Positions 27,259 to 36,940 are shown, counted from the stretch's first letter. The stretch: 64,000 nt of DNA from Megamonas sp. UBA1799 (GCA_002319815.1 DCFR01000065.1:41229-105228); one strand, 5' to 3'. The notes: generated by a model from the letters alone, not told the origin. Translations and numbers: made by a program.

Positions 27259-28218
27259 ATGCAAAAGTGGGATGAGTTAGAAAAAAGCAGCTTTCTGGAC
27301 GCAAATGCCCGGCAGCGTGCAATTGGCATGACAGATAAAGGATCGTTTACGGAATTGCTCGGCCCGCGCGATCGTTTTACCAGCCCGCATCTTCCAGTGC
27401 TTGGCACGGCGGTGGAATTTGATGACGGTATGGTCACCGGCGTAGGCCGTATCGGCAAGCATCCGGTATTTGTCATTTCAATGGAAGGAAAATTCATTGG
27501 CGGCGCGATTGGTGAAGTCAACGGAGGCAAAATGGTCGGCACGATCCGTTTGGCCGAAAAAGCAGCGGCTCGTATCCAAAAAGAGCATCCGGATGAATAT
27601 GCGGCTCGCCGTCCGTTGGTAGTCATTTCGTTTGAGACTGGCGGCGTGCGTCTGCATGAAGCCAATGCAGGACTTTTGGCGCATGCGGAGGTCATGGATG
27701 CTTTCCAGGACTGCCGCCACAAATTGCCGATTATATGCGTGGTGGGCAGTAAGGTCGGATGCTTTGGCGGCATGGGTTTTGTAGCCGCGGCGACCGATGT
27801 CATTATTATGAATGAACAGGGCCGTATTGGTCTGACGGGTCCGGAAGTTATTGAACAGGAAATGGGCAAAGAAGAGTTTGATGCTTCTAATAAAGCGCTG
27901 GTATATCGGACTACGGGCGCCAAGCAGAAATATATCATGGGTGACTGTAATTATCTGGTCGAAGACACGATTGGTTCTTTCTATCAGGCGATTGCCGATG
28001 TAGCGGATAAACCGATGGCTGAGATCGAAAAGCTGCGCCGCATTGGTTCGGTGAAGCTGGTGGAAGAACAAATGGGCTTGGTAAAACTGGTCGGCGATAT
28101 GCAGCCAAAGGATGCCATGGATCTTTGGAAATATTATGGAAACGAAAAACCGGAAGAGCTTCCGGAACTTTCAACGGCAGAATTTTTAAAGGTCGTAAAA
28201 TGCCGCGTTCGTAACTGA
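27259..28218 (+). CDS. madC: Malonate decarboxylase carboxyltransferase, beta subunit
   Basis: The 319-residue product has a crotonase-like carboxyltransferase fold similar to AccD and MdcD. The N-terminus carries the SFLDANARQRAIGMTDKGSFTELLGPRDRF segment, and the core has PLVVISFETGGVRLHEANAG and GSKVGCFGGMGFVAAATDVIIM. With MadD it moves the malonyl carboxyl group from ACP to biotin on MadF. It is longer than many MdcD proteins. Confidence 0.93.
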   Translation: MQKWDELEKSSFLDANARQRAIGMTDKGSFTELLGPRDRFTSPHLPVLGTAVEFDDGMVTGVGRIGKHPVFVISMEGKFIGGAIGEVNGGKMVGTIRLAEKAAARIQKEHPDEYAARRPLVVISFETGGVRLHEANAGLLAHAEVMDAFQDCRHKLPIICVVGSKVGCFGGMGFVAAATDVIIMNEQGRIGLTGPEVIEQEMGKEEFDASNKALVYRTTGAKQKYIMGDCNYLVEDTIGSFYQAIADVADKPMAEIEKLRRIGSVKLVEEQMGLVKLVGDMQPKDAMDLWKYYGNEKPEELPELSTAEFLKVVKCRVRN

Positions 28219-28236
28219 CGATAGGAGGATGAAACA

Positions 28237-29127
28237 ATGGATGAGTTTGATAACACAATGATTGGCCGCGGCCGCGATGCAATTGATATGATCGTTGACC
28301 CGGATACTTTTCAGGAAAATGCGATTGGAACCTATCAATGCGAGCCTGATTATGGGCCCTGCGCCTCGGTTGGCACAGCCCAGCTAAAGGGGCGTCCGGT
28401 GACGATCATCGCCAATGACGCCCAGCAGTTTAACGAGCGTTTTCCAGTCGTTTTCGGCGGCGTTATCGGTATGGAAGAAGCCTATAAAATGGCAATGGCA
28501 GTTTATCATTCGATAGAAGCCGATAAGGACAAGCCTATCGCGGAAAAACGGCCGATTCTTCTGATTGTTGATACCCCGGGCAACGGTCCAGGAAAGATGG
28601 AAGAAATTGCCGGCATGAATAAGGCGACGGGGTCCTATCAGCTGGCATTGGCTGAGGCTCGTAAGACCGGTCATCCGGTTATTGCCTGTGTCATCGGTCG
28701 GGCGATCAGCGGCGCATTCCTTTGCCATGGTCTGCAGGCGGATCATATCCTGGCTTTGTCTAAAGAATACGGCACGATGATTCATGTAATGCCGCTGACC
28801 AGTATTTCCCGCATTACCAAGATGGATATTGAAAAACTGGAAGCGCTGTCGACCAGTAATCCGGTCTTTGCTGCCGGCGCAGAGTTCTTCTACAAACTGG
28901 GCGGCGTCGAAGAAATCATCAATAAAGTTGAAGATATGCGCGATGTCATTGCCCGTCATGTGGATGATGTCTATGCTACCAAGGCCAAGGGAGAATTTGA
29001 GAAACTCGGTCCCTGGGGCCGCGGTTTGCTGGGTGAAGAGCGCGGCGGCCGGGTGGTTCGTCTCAAGGCAATGGCAAAGATGGATGAAGAGTTTGAGGCC
29101 GTTGCCGATCAGTATCTGAACGCATAA
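28237..29127 (+). CDS. madD: Malonate decarboxylase carboxyltransferase, gamma subunit
   Basis: The 296-residue product is AccA/MdcE-like: PILLIVDTPGNGPGKMEEIAGMNKATGSYQLALAEARKTGHPVIACVIGRAISGAFLCHGLQADHILAL. It pairs with MadC. ATG 28237 follows ATAGGAGG. Next comes madH, 12 bases on. Confidence 0.93.
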   Translation: MDEFDNTMIGRGRDAIDMIVDPDTFQENAIGTYQCEPDYGPCASVGTAQLKGRPVTIIANDAQQFNERFPVVFGGVIGMEEAYKMAMAVYHSIEADKDKPIAEKRPILLIVDTPGNGPGKMEEIAGMNKATGSYQLALAEARKTGHPVIACVIGRAISGAFLCHGLQADHILALSKEYGTMIHVMPLTSISRITKMDIEKLEALSTSNPVFAAGAEFFYKLGGVEEIINKVEDMRDVIARHVDDVYATKAKGEFEKLGPWGRGLLGEERGGRVVRLKAMAKMDEEFEAVADQYLNA

Positions 29128-29139
29128 GGAGGATGGCGT

Positions 29140-30228
29140 ATGCAAAATATTCTTCATGAGATGAGTCAAATGGTCAAGGAGTTCGGGTCTGCCCCGGCAA
29201 TGGCCGAAATGCCGCGGCGGACACTGGCAGATAAGGGAATTTGTGGTCCGACTGCCGCCCATGTTATCGAAGAGATTCATACGCCGTTCAACTTAGCTTA
29301 TGTAACTTTTACCACCGGAACGACGGCGTTTCAGAATATTGTCGGGGTCACTTTCAATGAGCTGCCGCAGCGCGCTATGGTGGCGCAGAAAATCTGGCAG
29401 CGAACCGGGTTACAGCCGGGAGATAAAATCCTGGTTACCTATCCGCCGTTGATCAATGTTTTTTCCGGGCAGGCCATGAAAGAATCTGGCTTGGAATGGG
29501 CATTTTTGTATCGTTCCAGCCGGGATGCTTTTTTCGCTGCGCTTTATGATGAAAAACCAGCGGCTGTACTGGGGGAGTCTTCTTTTCTGAGGGCCATTTT
29601 AGAGGATGCAAAACGACTGGGAGTCGTCAATGAATTGCCGCAGGGGCTGACCTTACTGACAGCTGGCACGCCGCTAGATTTGGAGCTGCTGCCGCTGGCA
29701 CAAGAAGTTTTCCAGGTCCGGGTTCACGATTTATACGGTTGTCAGGAGTTCGGCTGGGCGGCACTGGACGGAGTCCCGCTGCGGGATGATGTTGTTCTGC
29801 TGCCGTCGCTGTCGGATCCGAATCTGGCCGAAATCGTGGTGGGCGGTTTGCCAACCGGCGACTGTGTTCCGGTCTCGGAAAGCGGACATGTCTGTGATGC
29901 GGCAGGCAAAATCATTACTTATCGGCGGCAGCGCAGCAGCGGACTGGAAGTCGTTGTCCGGGAAACCGGCGTCGCATCCCGGCTTACCATTGAAAGGGCG
30001 GCCCGCAGTATCCTGCGGATTAAAGGCTGCGTGGTGCGTATTGCGCCGCAGCTGGTGACACGCGCGGAACAAACCGTTCTGCAGCTGATTCCCGATCCGC
30101 TTCGATATCCGGGGGCAGCCGGATGGGAAATCCGCGGTCCGGTGCAGACTCGTTTGTTTGATGATTTGGTACAGGCGCAGGTGGATTATCAAAAGAATGG
30201 AAAGGCGGATCCTGTATGGAAAAAGTAA
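29140..30228 (+). CDS. madH: ANL-superfamily acid ligase, probable acetate:[acyl-carrier protein] ligase
   Basis: The 362-residue product has the adenylate-forming motifs FTTGTTAFQ (P-loop), DLYGCQEFGW and a PTGD motif. It is shorter than standard acyl-CoA synthetases, lacking most of a second domain. In Malonomonas rubra MadH reloads the free ACP thiol with acetate using ATP, which is the role expected here. It overlaps madG by 13 bases. The assignment rests on fold and position; substrate is inferred. Confidence 0.78.
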   Translation: MQNILHEMSQMVKEFGSAPAMAEMPRRTLADKGICGPTAAHVIEEIHTPFNLAYVTFTTGTTAFQNIVGVTFNELPQRAMVAQKIWQRTGLQPGDKILVTYPPLINVFSGQAMKESGLEWAFLYRSSRDAFFAALYDEKPAAVLGESSFLRAILEDAKRLGVVNELPQGLTLLTAGTPLDLELLPLAQEVFQVRVHDLYGCQEFGWAALDGVPLRDDVVLLPSLSDPNLAEIVVGGLPTGDCVPVSESGHVCDAAGKIITYRRQRSSGLEVVVRETGVASRLTIERAARSILRIKGCVVRIAPQLVTRAEQTVLQLIPDPLRYPGAAGWEIRGPVQTRLFDDLVQAQVDYQKNGKADPVWKK

Positions 30229-30911
30229 AGCCGGCTTTGCTGCAGCGGCATGATGTTGTTGTCATTTCCCCAGAGGCGGCTAAGCGGCTGGCACAGGAGT
30301 TATTGCCGCAGTTTACTGACGGCCGGCGGATGATGGCACAGCAGTTTTTTCAGGATCCGGGTAGTTTGCCCGGGGTTCCGGGTATTGTCCGACGTGAGGA
30401 AAAACAGTCAACCGATAGAATCGCCGTTGGCTTTGTTCCTTCGGGGCGCTATGAAGGACAGCGGCTTCGGTTGGGCACTTTTGTCCGGGCTGATGAGGTC
30501 TTGTCGGTTTTTCATCCCGAGGACATCCTGCAGATGGCGATTGTACCGCGCAATGCCTGTATGATGTTACTGCGGGACTTGGCCATTTACAGTCAGGAAC
30601 AGAAATGGGAACTTGGGGTTTTAGGCTCGGCCGGGCTGGAAATTTTTACCGGGCAGCCATATACCGATGCTGAATCCGATCTTGATCTTTTATTGCCGGG
30701 CCGGTCCATGGAAAAAATCCGGCAGGCAATGCAGATCATTGGAGAAATGGCGGCGGCTCGTTCGGTTCCGGTGGATTTGGAAGTCCGGTTGAGCAATGGT
30801 TATGGAGTCAAAGCAGCTGAGCTTTTATCATCATCCAGAATGATTTTGGGTAAAAGCAGGCAGGATGTCGCGTTGCTACAGCGGCAGAAGGTTCTCGCTC
30901 TGATCGGGTGA
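30216..30911 (+). CDS. madG: Phosphoribosyl-dephospho-CoA transferase (holo-ACP synthase)
   Basis: The 231-residue product fits the MdcG/MadG family, a nucleotidyltransferase fold with LGVLGSAGLEIFTGQPYTDAESDLDLLL containing the DxD metal-binding pair. It links the triphosphoribosyl-dephospho-CoA made by MdcB to the serine of the ACP. The start lies inside madH. Confidence 0.88.
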   Translation: MEKVKPALLQRHDVVVISPEAAKRLAQELLPQFTDGRRMMAQQFFQDPGSLPGVPGIVRREEKQSTDRIAVGFVPSGRYEGQRLRLGTFVRADEVLSVFHPEDILQMAIVPRNACMMLLRDLAIYSQEQKWELGVLGSAGLEIFTGQPYTDAESDLDLLLPGRSMEKIRQAMQIIGEMAAARSVPVDLEVRLSNGYGVKAAELLSSSRMILGKSRQDVALLQRQKVLALIG

Positions 30912-30935
30912 GAGAAAAAAAGGAGTGTGTTCATA

Positions 30936-31145
30936 ATGGAAATCAAATCTCGTGTACCAGGTAAAATTGTTCGTTTTGAGAAACAGGTTGGCGATGCAGT
31001 CAAGGTTAAGGATATTCTCGTAGTTATGGAAGCTATGAAAATGAAGCAGGTCATTCCTTCTCCGGTTGACGGCGTTATCAAGGAGTACAAAGTACAGCCG
31101 GGTGACCGTGTTTCGGCCGGCGCTGTGGTAGCGATTGTTGAATAA
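30936..31145 (+). CDS. madF: Biotin carrier protein, copy 1
   Basis: The 69-residue product is a single biotinyl domain with the MEAMKM motif; Lys35 is the biotin site. It carries the carboxyl group from MadC/MadD to MadB. ATG 30936 follows AAAAAGGAG; an in-frame GTG nine bases earlier is too close to the ribosome site. It differs from copy 2 by one residue (Ile48 here, Val48 there). Confidence 0.93.
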   Translation: MEIKSRVPGKIVRFEKQVGDAVKVKDILVVMEAMKMKQVIPSPVDGVIKEYKVQPGDRVSAGAVVAIVE

Positions 31146-31179
31146 AATAAAATAAAAAGTAAAAAGGAGCGTATTTATA

Positions 31180-31389
31180 ATGGAAATCAAATCTCGTGTA
31201 CCAGGTAAAATTGTTCGTTTTGAGAAACAGGTTGGCGATGCAGTCAAGGTTAAGGATATTCTCGTAGTTATGGAAGCTATGAAAATGAAGCAGGTCATTC
31301 CTTCTCCAGTTGACGGCGTTGTCAAAGAATACAAAGTACAGCCGGGCGACCGTGTTTCTGCCGGCGCTGTGGTAGCAATCGTCGAATAA
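31180..31389 (+). CDS. madF: Biotin carrier protein, copy 2 (tandem duplicate)
   Basis: Also 69 residues with Lys35 in MEAMKM. Its first 128 bases are identical to copy 1, while the last 82 bases hold nine differences, eight of them silent. It has its own AAAAAGGAG site. A hairpin (arms AAAGAGG/CCTCTTT, about 31408-31462) separates it from madL. Confidence 0.93.
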   Translation: MEIKSRVPGKIVRFEKQVGDAVKVKDILVVMEAMKMKQVIPSPVDGVVKEYKVQPGDRVSAGAVVAIVE

Positions 31390-31516
31390 AACTTGCATAA
31401 GGGGCAAAGAGGCAGCCGGAGGCAAAACATCCAACCCATTTCTGCCGCAGGCTCCTCTTTCCTTCTTATATAAATTGTTGTAAAATGTAAAAATTATATA
31501 AAGGCGGTGTTTCAAT

Positions 31517-31900
31517 ATGGCTATTTATGGTGTAGCGTTGCTTTCTGCATGTATGTTTGCCGGGGTTTTTCTGGGGGATGTGCTGGGCGGCTTGCTGGGC
31601 GTAAAGGCGAATGTCGGCGGCGTCGGTTTTGCCATGCTGTTTTTGATTCTCTTGACGAATCGCGGTATTGATAAGGGCTGGCTGAAGTCAAAATCGCAAG
31701 AGGGCATTGCATTCTGGGGCGCTATGTACATTCCGATTGTTGTTGCCATGAGCTCCATTCAGGATGTTGTGGCGGCATTGGCTGGCGGTCCGTTGGCCGT
31801 TTTAGGCGGCGTGCTCGGCGTTGCGGTTGCGTTTGCTTTTATTCCGGTATTGACAAAAATGGGGTCAAAGACGCCGGCAGTAGAACAAAGCAAAAAATAG
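31517..31900 (+). CDS. madL: Malonate transporter subunit MadL
   Basis: The 127-residue product has about four helices and the MadL pattern YGVALLSACMFAGVFLGDVLGGLLGVKANVGGVGFAMLFLILL. MadL and MadM together form the Na+-dependent malonate carrier in M. rubra. ATG 31517 follows an AAGGCGGTG site. Confidence 0.9.
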   Translation: MAIYGVALLSACMFAGVFLGDVLGGLLGVKANVGGVGFAMLFLILLTNRGIDKGWLKSKSQEGIAFWGAMYIPIVVAMSSIQDVVAALAGGPLAVLGGVLGVAVAFAFIPVLTKMGSKTPAVEQSKK

Positions 31901-31978
31901 CAAGGCGGGTTTGTGAATAAAAGACAAAATATTTCAAAAATTTGTGGTTAAAAGTCCTATTTTGATGAGGTGAAATTT

Positions 31979-32746
31979 ATGGATTTAGCAAAAATGTTTG
32001 TAAATATGTTTGTGTCAAATGGGTTTATCGGCGCCATGATCATCGTTGGTCTGGTAACGATGCTGGCCTATAAAATAGCTGGTTTGACCAAAGGCCGTAT
32101 TCATGGTTCGGCAATCGCGATCTTTTTTGGTCTGGTGCTCGCCTATATCGGCGGTATTACGACCGGCGGGCACAAGGGCTTTGCCAGTATTCCGATGTTT
32201 GCCGGCATGGGTTTTATGGGCGGCGGCATGATGCGTGACTTTGCGATTGTATCGACTGCTTTTGGCGCGGATTTGCGCGAGATCAAAAAGTGCGGTGTAC
32301 CGGGCGTCTTATCTATTTTTATTGGTATCTTTACTTCGTTTGTTATTGGCGCGGGCCTAGCTTATCTCTGGGGATACAATGATGTTGTAAGCATGGCGAC
32401 GATCGGCGCCGGCGTGGTTACCTTTGTCGTGGGACCTGTTACCGGTGCGGCGCTGGGAGCATCGTCCGATGTGATTGCGATTTCCATTGCGGCCGGCGTA
32501 GTAAAGTCGGTTTTGGTCATGATCATGACGCCGCTGGTGGCAAAGATGGTTGGTCTGGACAATCCGCAGTCAGCGATGATGTTTGGCGGACTGATGGGAA
32601 CTACCTCGGGAACGGCAGCCGGCATGGCGGCCGTCGATCCGAAACTTGTGCCGTACGCGGCGATGACGGCTACATTTTATACCGGCACCGGTTGTTTGCT
32701 TTGTCCGTCACTGTTTTATCTGGTCTTGAATATGATGGTCGGCTAA
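31979..32746 (+). CDS. madM: Malonate transporter subunit MadM
   Basis: The 255-residue product is a multi-span membrane protein (GGHKGFASIPMFAGMGFMGGGMMRDFAIV; GPVTGAALGASSDVIAISIAAG; GTTSGTAAGMAAVDPKLVPYAA), typical for MadM. ATG 31979 follows TGAGGTG by 7 bases. Partner of MadL. Confidence 0.9.
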   Translation: MDLAKMFVNMFVSNGFIGAMIIVGLVTMLAYKIAGLTKGRIHGSAIAIFFGLVLAYIGGITTGGHKGFASIPMFAGMGFMGGGMMRDFAIVSTAFGADLREIKKCGVPGVLSIFIGIFTSFVIGAGLAYLWGYNDVVSMATIGAGVVTFVVGPVTGAALGASSDVIAISIAAGVVKSVLVMIMTPLVAKMVGLDNPQSAMMFGGLMGTTSGTAAGMAAVDPKLVPYAAMTATFYTGTGCLLCPSLFYLVLNMMVG

Positions 32747-32788
32747 ACAGACATAGATTTTTAGAAAAAAAGGTAACAGTGCAGATGA

Positions 32789-32826
32789 GAAACAGGACGG
32801 TTGCCTTTTTGCAGCGGTCCTGTTTC
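32789..32826 (+). terminator. Hairpin after madM, possible terminator
   Basis: Perfect 10-base arms GAAACAGGAC (32789-32798) and GTCCTGTTTC (32817-32826). The tail is CCTGTG, not a T-tract, so termination efficiency is doubtful. Confidence 0.5.
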
Positions 32827-32827
32827 C

Positions 32828-32853
32828 CTGTGTGTGATAAAAATCACACACAG
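32828..32853. promoter_or_regulatory. Perfect palindrome with a CRP/FNR-family type core, upstream of mdcB
   Basis: Arms CTGTGTGTGAT and ATCACACACAG are perfectly complementary around AAAA. The core reads TGTGA-N6-TCACA (32833-32848), the classical CRP half-sites. It lies about 60 bases upstream of the mdcB-type gene. Confidence 0.55.
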
Positions 32854-32913
32854 CGGATGCGGGCGTTGATTTAACAGGATAAAAATAATGGTCAGCAATG
32901 GGATGGGAACAAG

Positions 32914-33783
32914 ATGAAGACGATAGAGAGATTCAGTGAATATTTGTCACAAGCCATTCTTCTGGAAGCGGCAACGGCGCCCAAACCCGGGCTGGTGACA
33001 CGACTTGGCAACGGCGCGCATCAGGATATGAGTCTGATGACTTTTATGATGAGTTCGGTGGTTGTGGCGGAAGCCTTTCAGAAAATGTTTGCGCTCGGAC
33101 AGCGTTTTTCCGGTTCTGCACCGGAACTTTTTGCCGCCGTTCGTCAGCAGGGGATTCCGGCGGAGAAAAAACTTTTGCAGGTAACAAAGAATGTCAATAC
33201 CCAGCGGGGGATATTGTTTGCCGGCGGGGTGCTGGCGGCGGCGGGAGGTTTTTTATCTCGCCGGCAGGATGCGGCGAATGCGGCGTCAGTATGCGACTTT
33301 GTTCGTGAAATGACAGCCGGTCTGGTGGAGCGCGAATTGCGGAAAAGCCGTCCGTCGGCAGCGATTACGTATGGTGAAAAGCTTTATCAGAAGTATCATA
33401 TTACCGGGATCCGCGGGGAAGTGGAAAGAGGGTTCAGCAGCGTCTGCACAGTTGGCCTGCCGGCGATGCAGGCCGCTTTTGCCGCCGGGCGAAGCATAAA
33501 CGATGCGCTGGTGCATACGCTGCTGTCTTTGATGACGGTAGTGGAGGATTCCAATGTAATCTGGCGGACAGACTATGAGACGCTTTGCCAGCTGCAAAAA
33601 CGTGCTGCTGCGGTATTGCAGCTGGGCAGCATTTTTTCTGATCAGGGCTGGCAGGCGATTGCGTGTCTGGATAAGGATTGTATAGCCCGGAGAATCAGCC
33701 CCGGGGGCTCGGCGGATCTTTTGTCGGTTACGACGGCTTTATATTTGTTGGAGCAGGCAGAATTTCCCGGAAAGATACAATAG
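32914..33783 (+). CDS. mdcB: Triphosphoribosyl-dephospho-CoA synthase (CitG/MdcB family)
   Basis: The 289-residue product has the CitG/MdcB motif EAATAPKPGLVTRLGNGAHQDMS and a C-terminal DSNVIWR-type segment. It makes 2'-(5''-triphosphoribosyl)-3'-dephospho-CoA from ATP and dephospho-CoA, the precursor of the ACP prosthetic group. Its position fits malonate rather than citrate lyase, since no cit genes are seen. Confidence 0.9.
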   Translation: MKTIERFSEYLSQAILLEAATAPKPGLVTRLGNGAHQDMSLMTFMMSSVVVAEAFQKMFALGQRFSGSAPELFAAVRQQGIPAEKKLLQVTKNVNTQRGILFAGGVLAAAGGFLSRRQDAANAASVCDFVREMTAGLVERELRKSRPSAAITYGEKLYQKYHITGIRGEVERGFSSVCTVGLPAMQAAFAAGRSINDALVHTLLSLMTVVEDSNVIWRTDYETLCQLQKRAAAVLQLGSIFSDQGWQAIACLDKDCIARRISPGGSADLLSVTTALYLLEQAEFPGKIQ

Positions 33784-33892
33784 ATTTTTTGGACGCGGCT
33801 GGCAGTTGGGTGTTACAATAATACAATATCGGCTGCAACCAATATTAGCCGGCATTGCTTCGATAGAAATTCATGGAGAGAGGGACGATGGG

Positions 33893-34843
33893 ATGGAAGT
33901 TTTTTTACATGCGGTGCAGGGCGTTTTAACTTTGCTGCTCATCAGTGCGGTTGGCTATTTTTTGGCGGCTAAAGGGTGGTTTAATCAGCAGACTGAAGCG
34001 GTGCTGCCCCGGCTGGTCAATTATGTGGCGCTGCCGATGTTTTTGATTTACAGTCTGGTCCATGCGTTTCATCGGGAGGATCTGGGACAGCTTCTCTATG
34101 GAGCGTCGATTCCTTTTCTGTCGATGATCCTTTGCTTTTTCTGCAGCTGGCTGGTCGGACGTTTTTTTAAGGTGAATCGACAACATATTGGCGTCTTTCA
34201 TGCTGCTTTTGTCAATTCCAACAGTATTTTTGTCGGCTTGCCGGTTACATTGGCTTTATTTGGAGAAACAGCGCTGCCCTATACTTTGTTGTATTTTTTT
34301 GCCAATACGACTTTTTTCTGGACGGTCGGCAATTATTCTTTGAGCCAGGACAGCGCCGGGCAAAAAAAAGTTTCTTTGTTTAGCATGGGAACGTTGAAAA
34401 AAATATTTTCCGGGCCGATGATTGGTTTTTTAGCCGCCATATTTTTAATCCTGACTGGTTTATCGCTGCCGGGATTTTTTATGGATGCGGCGCATTATTT
34501 AGGGAATATGACGACGCCTTTGGCGCTCATTTTTATCGGCGTGACTTTGCATAAGCTGGATTTGCGAAAAATACGGCTGAATGCGGATATCGTCTGGGTT
34601 CTTTTGGGGCGTTTTGTTGTCAGCCCGCTGATGATTTGTGCATTGTCTGTTTTTCTGCCGATGCCGCTTTTGATGTTTAAAGTATTTATTATCATGGCTT
34701 CGTTGCCGGCCATGGCACAGATTGTGGTCTTATCCAGTTTTTACCGGGCCGATTCTGAATATGCGGCGGTAGTGGTTTCTCTGAGCACTTTGCTTTCGAT
34801 TGTTACGATACCGGTGTATATGATGCTGTTAAGTGCGTTATAA
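33893..34843 (+). CDS. AEC-family permease, candidate second malonate or dicarboxylate carrier
   Basis: The 316-residue product has about ten helices and AEC features (LPRLVNYVALPMFLIYSLVHAF; HAAFVNSNSIFVGLPVTLALFGE; PLALIFIGVTLHKLDLR). MdcF in Klebsiella-type malonate clusters is an AEC protein, so a malonate role is plausible. It follows mdcB by about 110 bases. ATG 33893 follows GGAGAGAGGG; the frame opens earlier but without a site. Confidence 0.85.
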   Translation: MEVFLHAVQGVLTLLLISAVGYFLAAKGWFNQQTEAVLPRLVNYVALPMFLIYSLVHAFHREDLGQLLYGASIPFLSMILCFFCSWLVGRFFKVNRQHIGVFHAAFVNSNSIFVGLPVTLALFGETALPYTLLYFFANTTFFWTVGNYSLSQDSAGQKKVSLFSMGTLKKIFSGPMIGFLAAIFLILTGLSLPGFFMDAAHYLGNMTTPLALIFIGVTLHKLDLRKIRLNADIVWVLLGRFVVSPLMICALSVFLPMPLLMFKVFIIMASLPAMAQIVVLSSFYRADSEYAAVVVSLSTLLSIVTIPVYMMLLSAL

Positions 34844-35048
34844 ATAGCGGCTTTTTGTAAGCATGCTGTTTTCGTTATATCTCGTCCGATGGTTTATGCC
34901 GTCTGGAGGAGATATTTTTTTACCTTAAAACATATGACAAAATAATTTGAAATTTATATTTTTTTGAAGGTATTTTTACAAACATAGCGAAATGAATAAT
35001 ATAAAATAGGTATTTTAATTTATTCATTTATTAGAAGGGGTGGTATAT

Positions 35049-36770
35049 ATGCAGTGGTTTTCACAACTAAAAATCAAGCAAAAGCTGGGCTTGTTGGTCG
35101 GAATGCTGAGTCTGGGGATTTTAATCGTTGGTGGTGTTGGTTATTGGAGCCTGAAGCAGAGCAACCTCTATCTGGATTCTATGTATGACAACAACATGAT
35201 GCAGGCTAAACTGGCTTATAACAATCAGGTTTTAATTGCGCAGCTGCGCAGCGAAATTTTTGAACTGATGCTGACGACCAATGAAGCTGATAATCAGCGG
35301 CTGTTGAAGCAAATCGGCATAGATCGAACTGCTTATGGGGACAATTTTGCCAAATTAAGTAAGATGGCTTTGTCCGACGGGCAGAAAAAGAATCTGCAAA
35401 AACTCATCGAAGTGATTGCTCGTTATAAGGATGGTAATAATGAAGCTCTTGAGCTGGCAAAGGTCAATAAAAATGCGGAAGCCTACCAAGTTTATAAGAC
35501 CAAAGTGGAAGGCGCGGCGAATGAGACTCTAGCGGTTCTTGGAGATATGGGTCTGACAGCTGAGAACGAGAGCAAATTAATGAAAGAGCAGTCAGATGCT
35601 AATTTGCAGCGTATGCAGCAGATCTTTTTTGCGTTTACGCTCATCATTATCGCCCTTGGCGTTTTCTTGGGCGTCATGATCATTCGGGAAATCATGAATC
35701 GATTGAAGACTTCGGTAGATTTTCTTGATCGTGTAGCCGAGGGAGATTTTTCGCAAGATCTTGGTGCCGTTGCTCTGGCGGATCGAACCGAATTCGGCAA
35801 TCTGACAAAGGCGATGCAGCAGATGAATCAGAATGTGCGGACGCTGATCCAGCAAATGGTCAATACGTCGGAACAAGTCGCTGCGGCTTCGCAGGAACTA
35901 GCCGCCAGTGCCGAGCAGTCGTCCAAAGCTGCTGCTCAGGTAGCGGATTCCATAGAAAAAGTATCAGGCGGAGCCAAGCGGCAGGTGGAAATCGCGATTG
36001 CGACCAATCATGTCGTTGAGGAGATGGCCAAAGGAATCTATCAGGTGACGCAGAATACGGTCAATGTGGCCGAATCGGCCGACAAAGTATCGACGGCGGC
36101 GGATACGGGCAATGAGACCATGCAAAAAACTTTGGGGCAGATGAAAATGATTGAACAGTCTACGGCCGATACGGCCAGTGCTGTGGACGATCTGGAAGAA
36201 CGGTCAAAACGCATCAGCCAGATGGTGAAGTTAATTTCGGAAATTGCCGAACAGACGAATTTGTTATCATTAAATGCTGCAATTGAGGCCGCCCGGGCCG
36301 GCGATGCCGGACGCGGATTTTCAGTGGTGGCTGAGGAAGTCCGTAAGCTGGCGGAAAAGTCGGCTGAGGCAACCAAGCTGATTACAGCGGATATCGGCGA
36401 GATCCAAAATAAGACGCAAACCGCGGTAACTTTTATGAAAGAAAGTAAACGGGATGTCGAGCACGGTTCGGAACTGGTGAACATTGCCCAGCGGAATTTT
36501 GGTGAAATTTTGAAAATGGTCCGGGGAATTTCCGGCGAAATCAGCGATATTTCTGCCGCGGCTGAAGAGCTTACTGCCGGTACGGAAGATGTGGTTAAAT
36601 CGGCCAAGTCGGTACAGACGGAAAGTCGGCAGACGGCCGATGAAACGGAGACTATTGCCGCAGCTACCGAGGAACAGTCGGCGTCGGTCGAGGAAATCGC
36701 TTCAGCCAGCACGCACCTCGCCAAGTTGGCCGAGGAACTGCAGCGGGCGATTCAGAAGTTTAAGGTGTAA
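35049..36770 (+). CDS. Methyl-accepting chemotaxis protein with four-helix-bundle sensor
   Basis: The 573-residue product has a membrane segment near residues 12-32, a helical periplasmic 4HB_MCP domain ([41 protein letters not shown]), a second segment at about 190-212, a HAMP domain and the signalling domain with [21 protein letters not shown] 35049 follows GAAGGGGTGG. The 200-base AT-rich stretch upstream holds no other gene. It lies between the mad locus and sugar transport operons; the ligand is unknown. Confidence 0.93.
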   Translation: MQWFSQLKIKQKLGLLVGMLSLGILIVGGVGYWSLKQSNLYLDSMYDNNMMQAKLAYNNQVLIAQLRSEIFELMLTTNEADNQRLLKQIGIDRTAYGDNFAKLSKMALSDGQKKNLQKLIEVIARYKDGNNEALELAKVNKNAEAYQVYKTKVEGAANETLAVLGDMGLTAENESKLMKEQSDANLQRMQQIFFAFTLIIIALGVFLGVMIIREIMNRLKTSVDFLDRVAEGDFSQDLGAVALADRTEFGNLTKAMQQMNQNVRTLIQQMVNTSEQVAAASQELAASAEQSSKAAAQVADSIEKVSGGAKRQVEIAIATNHVVEEMAKGIYQVTQNTVNVAESADKVSTAADTGNETMQKTLGQMKMIEQSTADTASAVDDLEERSKRISQMVKLISEIAEQTNLLSLNAAIEAARAGDAGRGFSVVAEEVRKLAEKSAEATKLITADIGEIQNKTQTAVTFMKESKRDVEHGSELVNIAQRNFGEILKMVRGISGEISDISAAAEELTAGTEDVVKSAKSVQTESRQTADETETIAAATEEQSASVEEIASASTHLAKLAEELQRAIQKFKV

Positions 36771-36911
36771 GGATCAGGGGCGGAATTATAGCTGTCAGTC
36801 AGGAAATGTTTAACGGACGGCTGTTTTTCTTATGCCTGTTGCCATGACTTTTTTATATAATGCAGTAAAAACAGGTAAATTACAAATATTTCAGATTTTT
36901 CAAAAATACTA

Positions 36912-36940
36912 TTGAAAAAAGACTCGTTAAGTTGTATGAT
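36912..36940 (+). promoter_or_regulatory. Promoter of the ytfQ-like operon
   Basis: TTGAAA (36912-36917) and TATGAT (36935-36940), 17-base spacer. Flanks ACTATTGAAAAA, AGTTGTA and GATG are shared with the chvE-type promoter at 42378. Confidence 0.8.

Noticed and set aside
32926..32940. Third copy of the AG-rich mad element inside mdcB
   Set aside because: A good match but within coding sequence and without a terminator, so kept only as a note in the findings.
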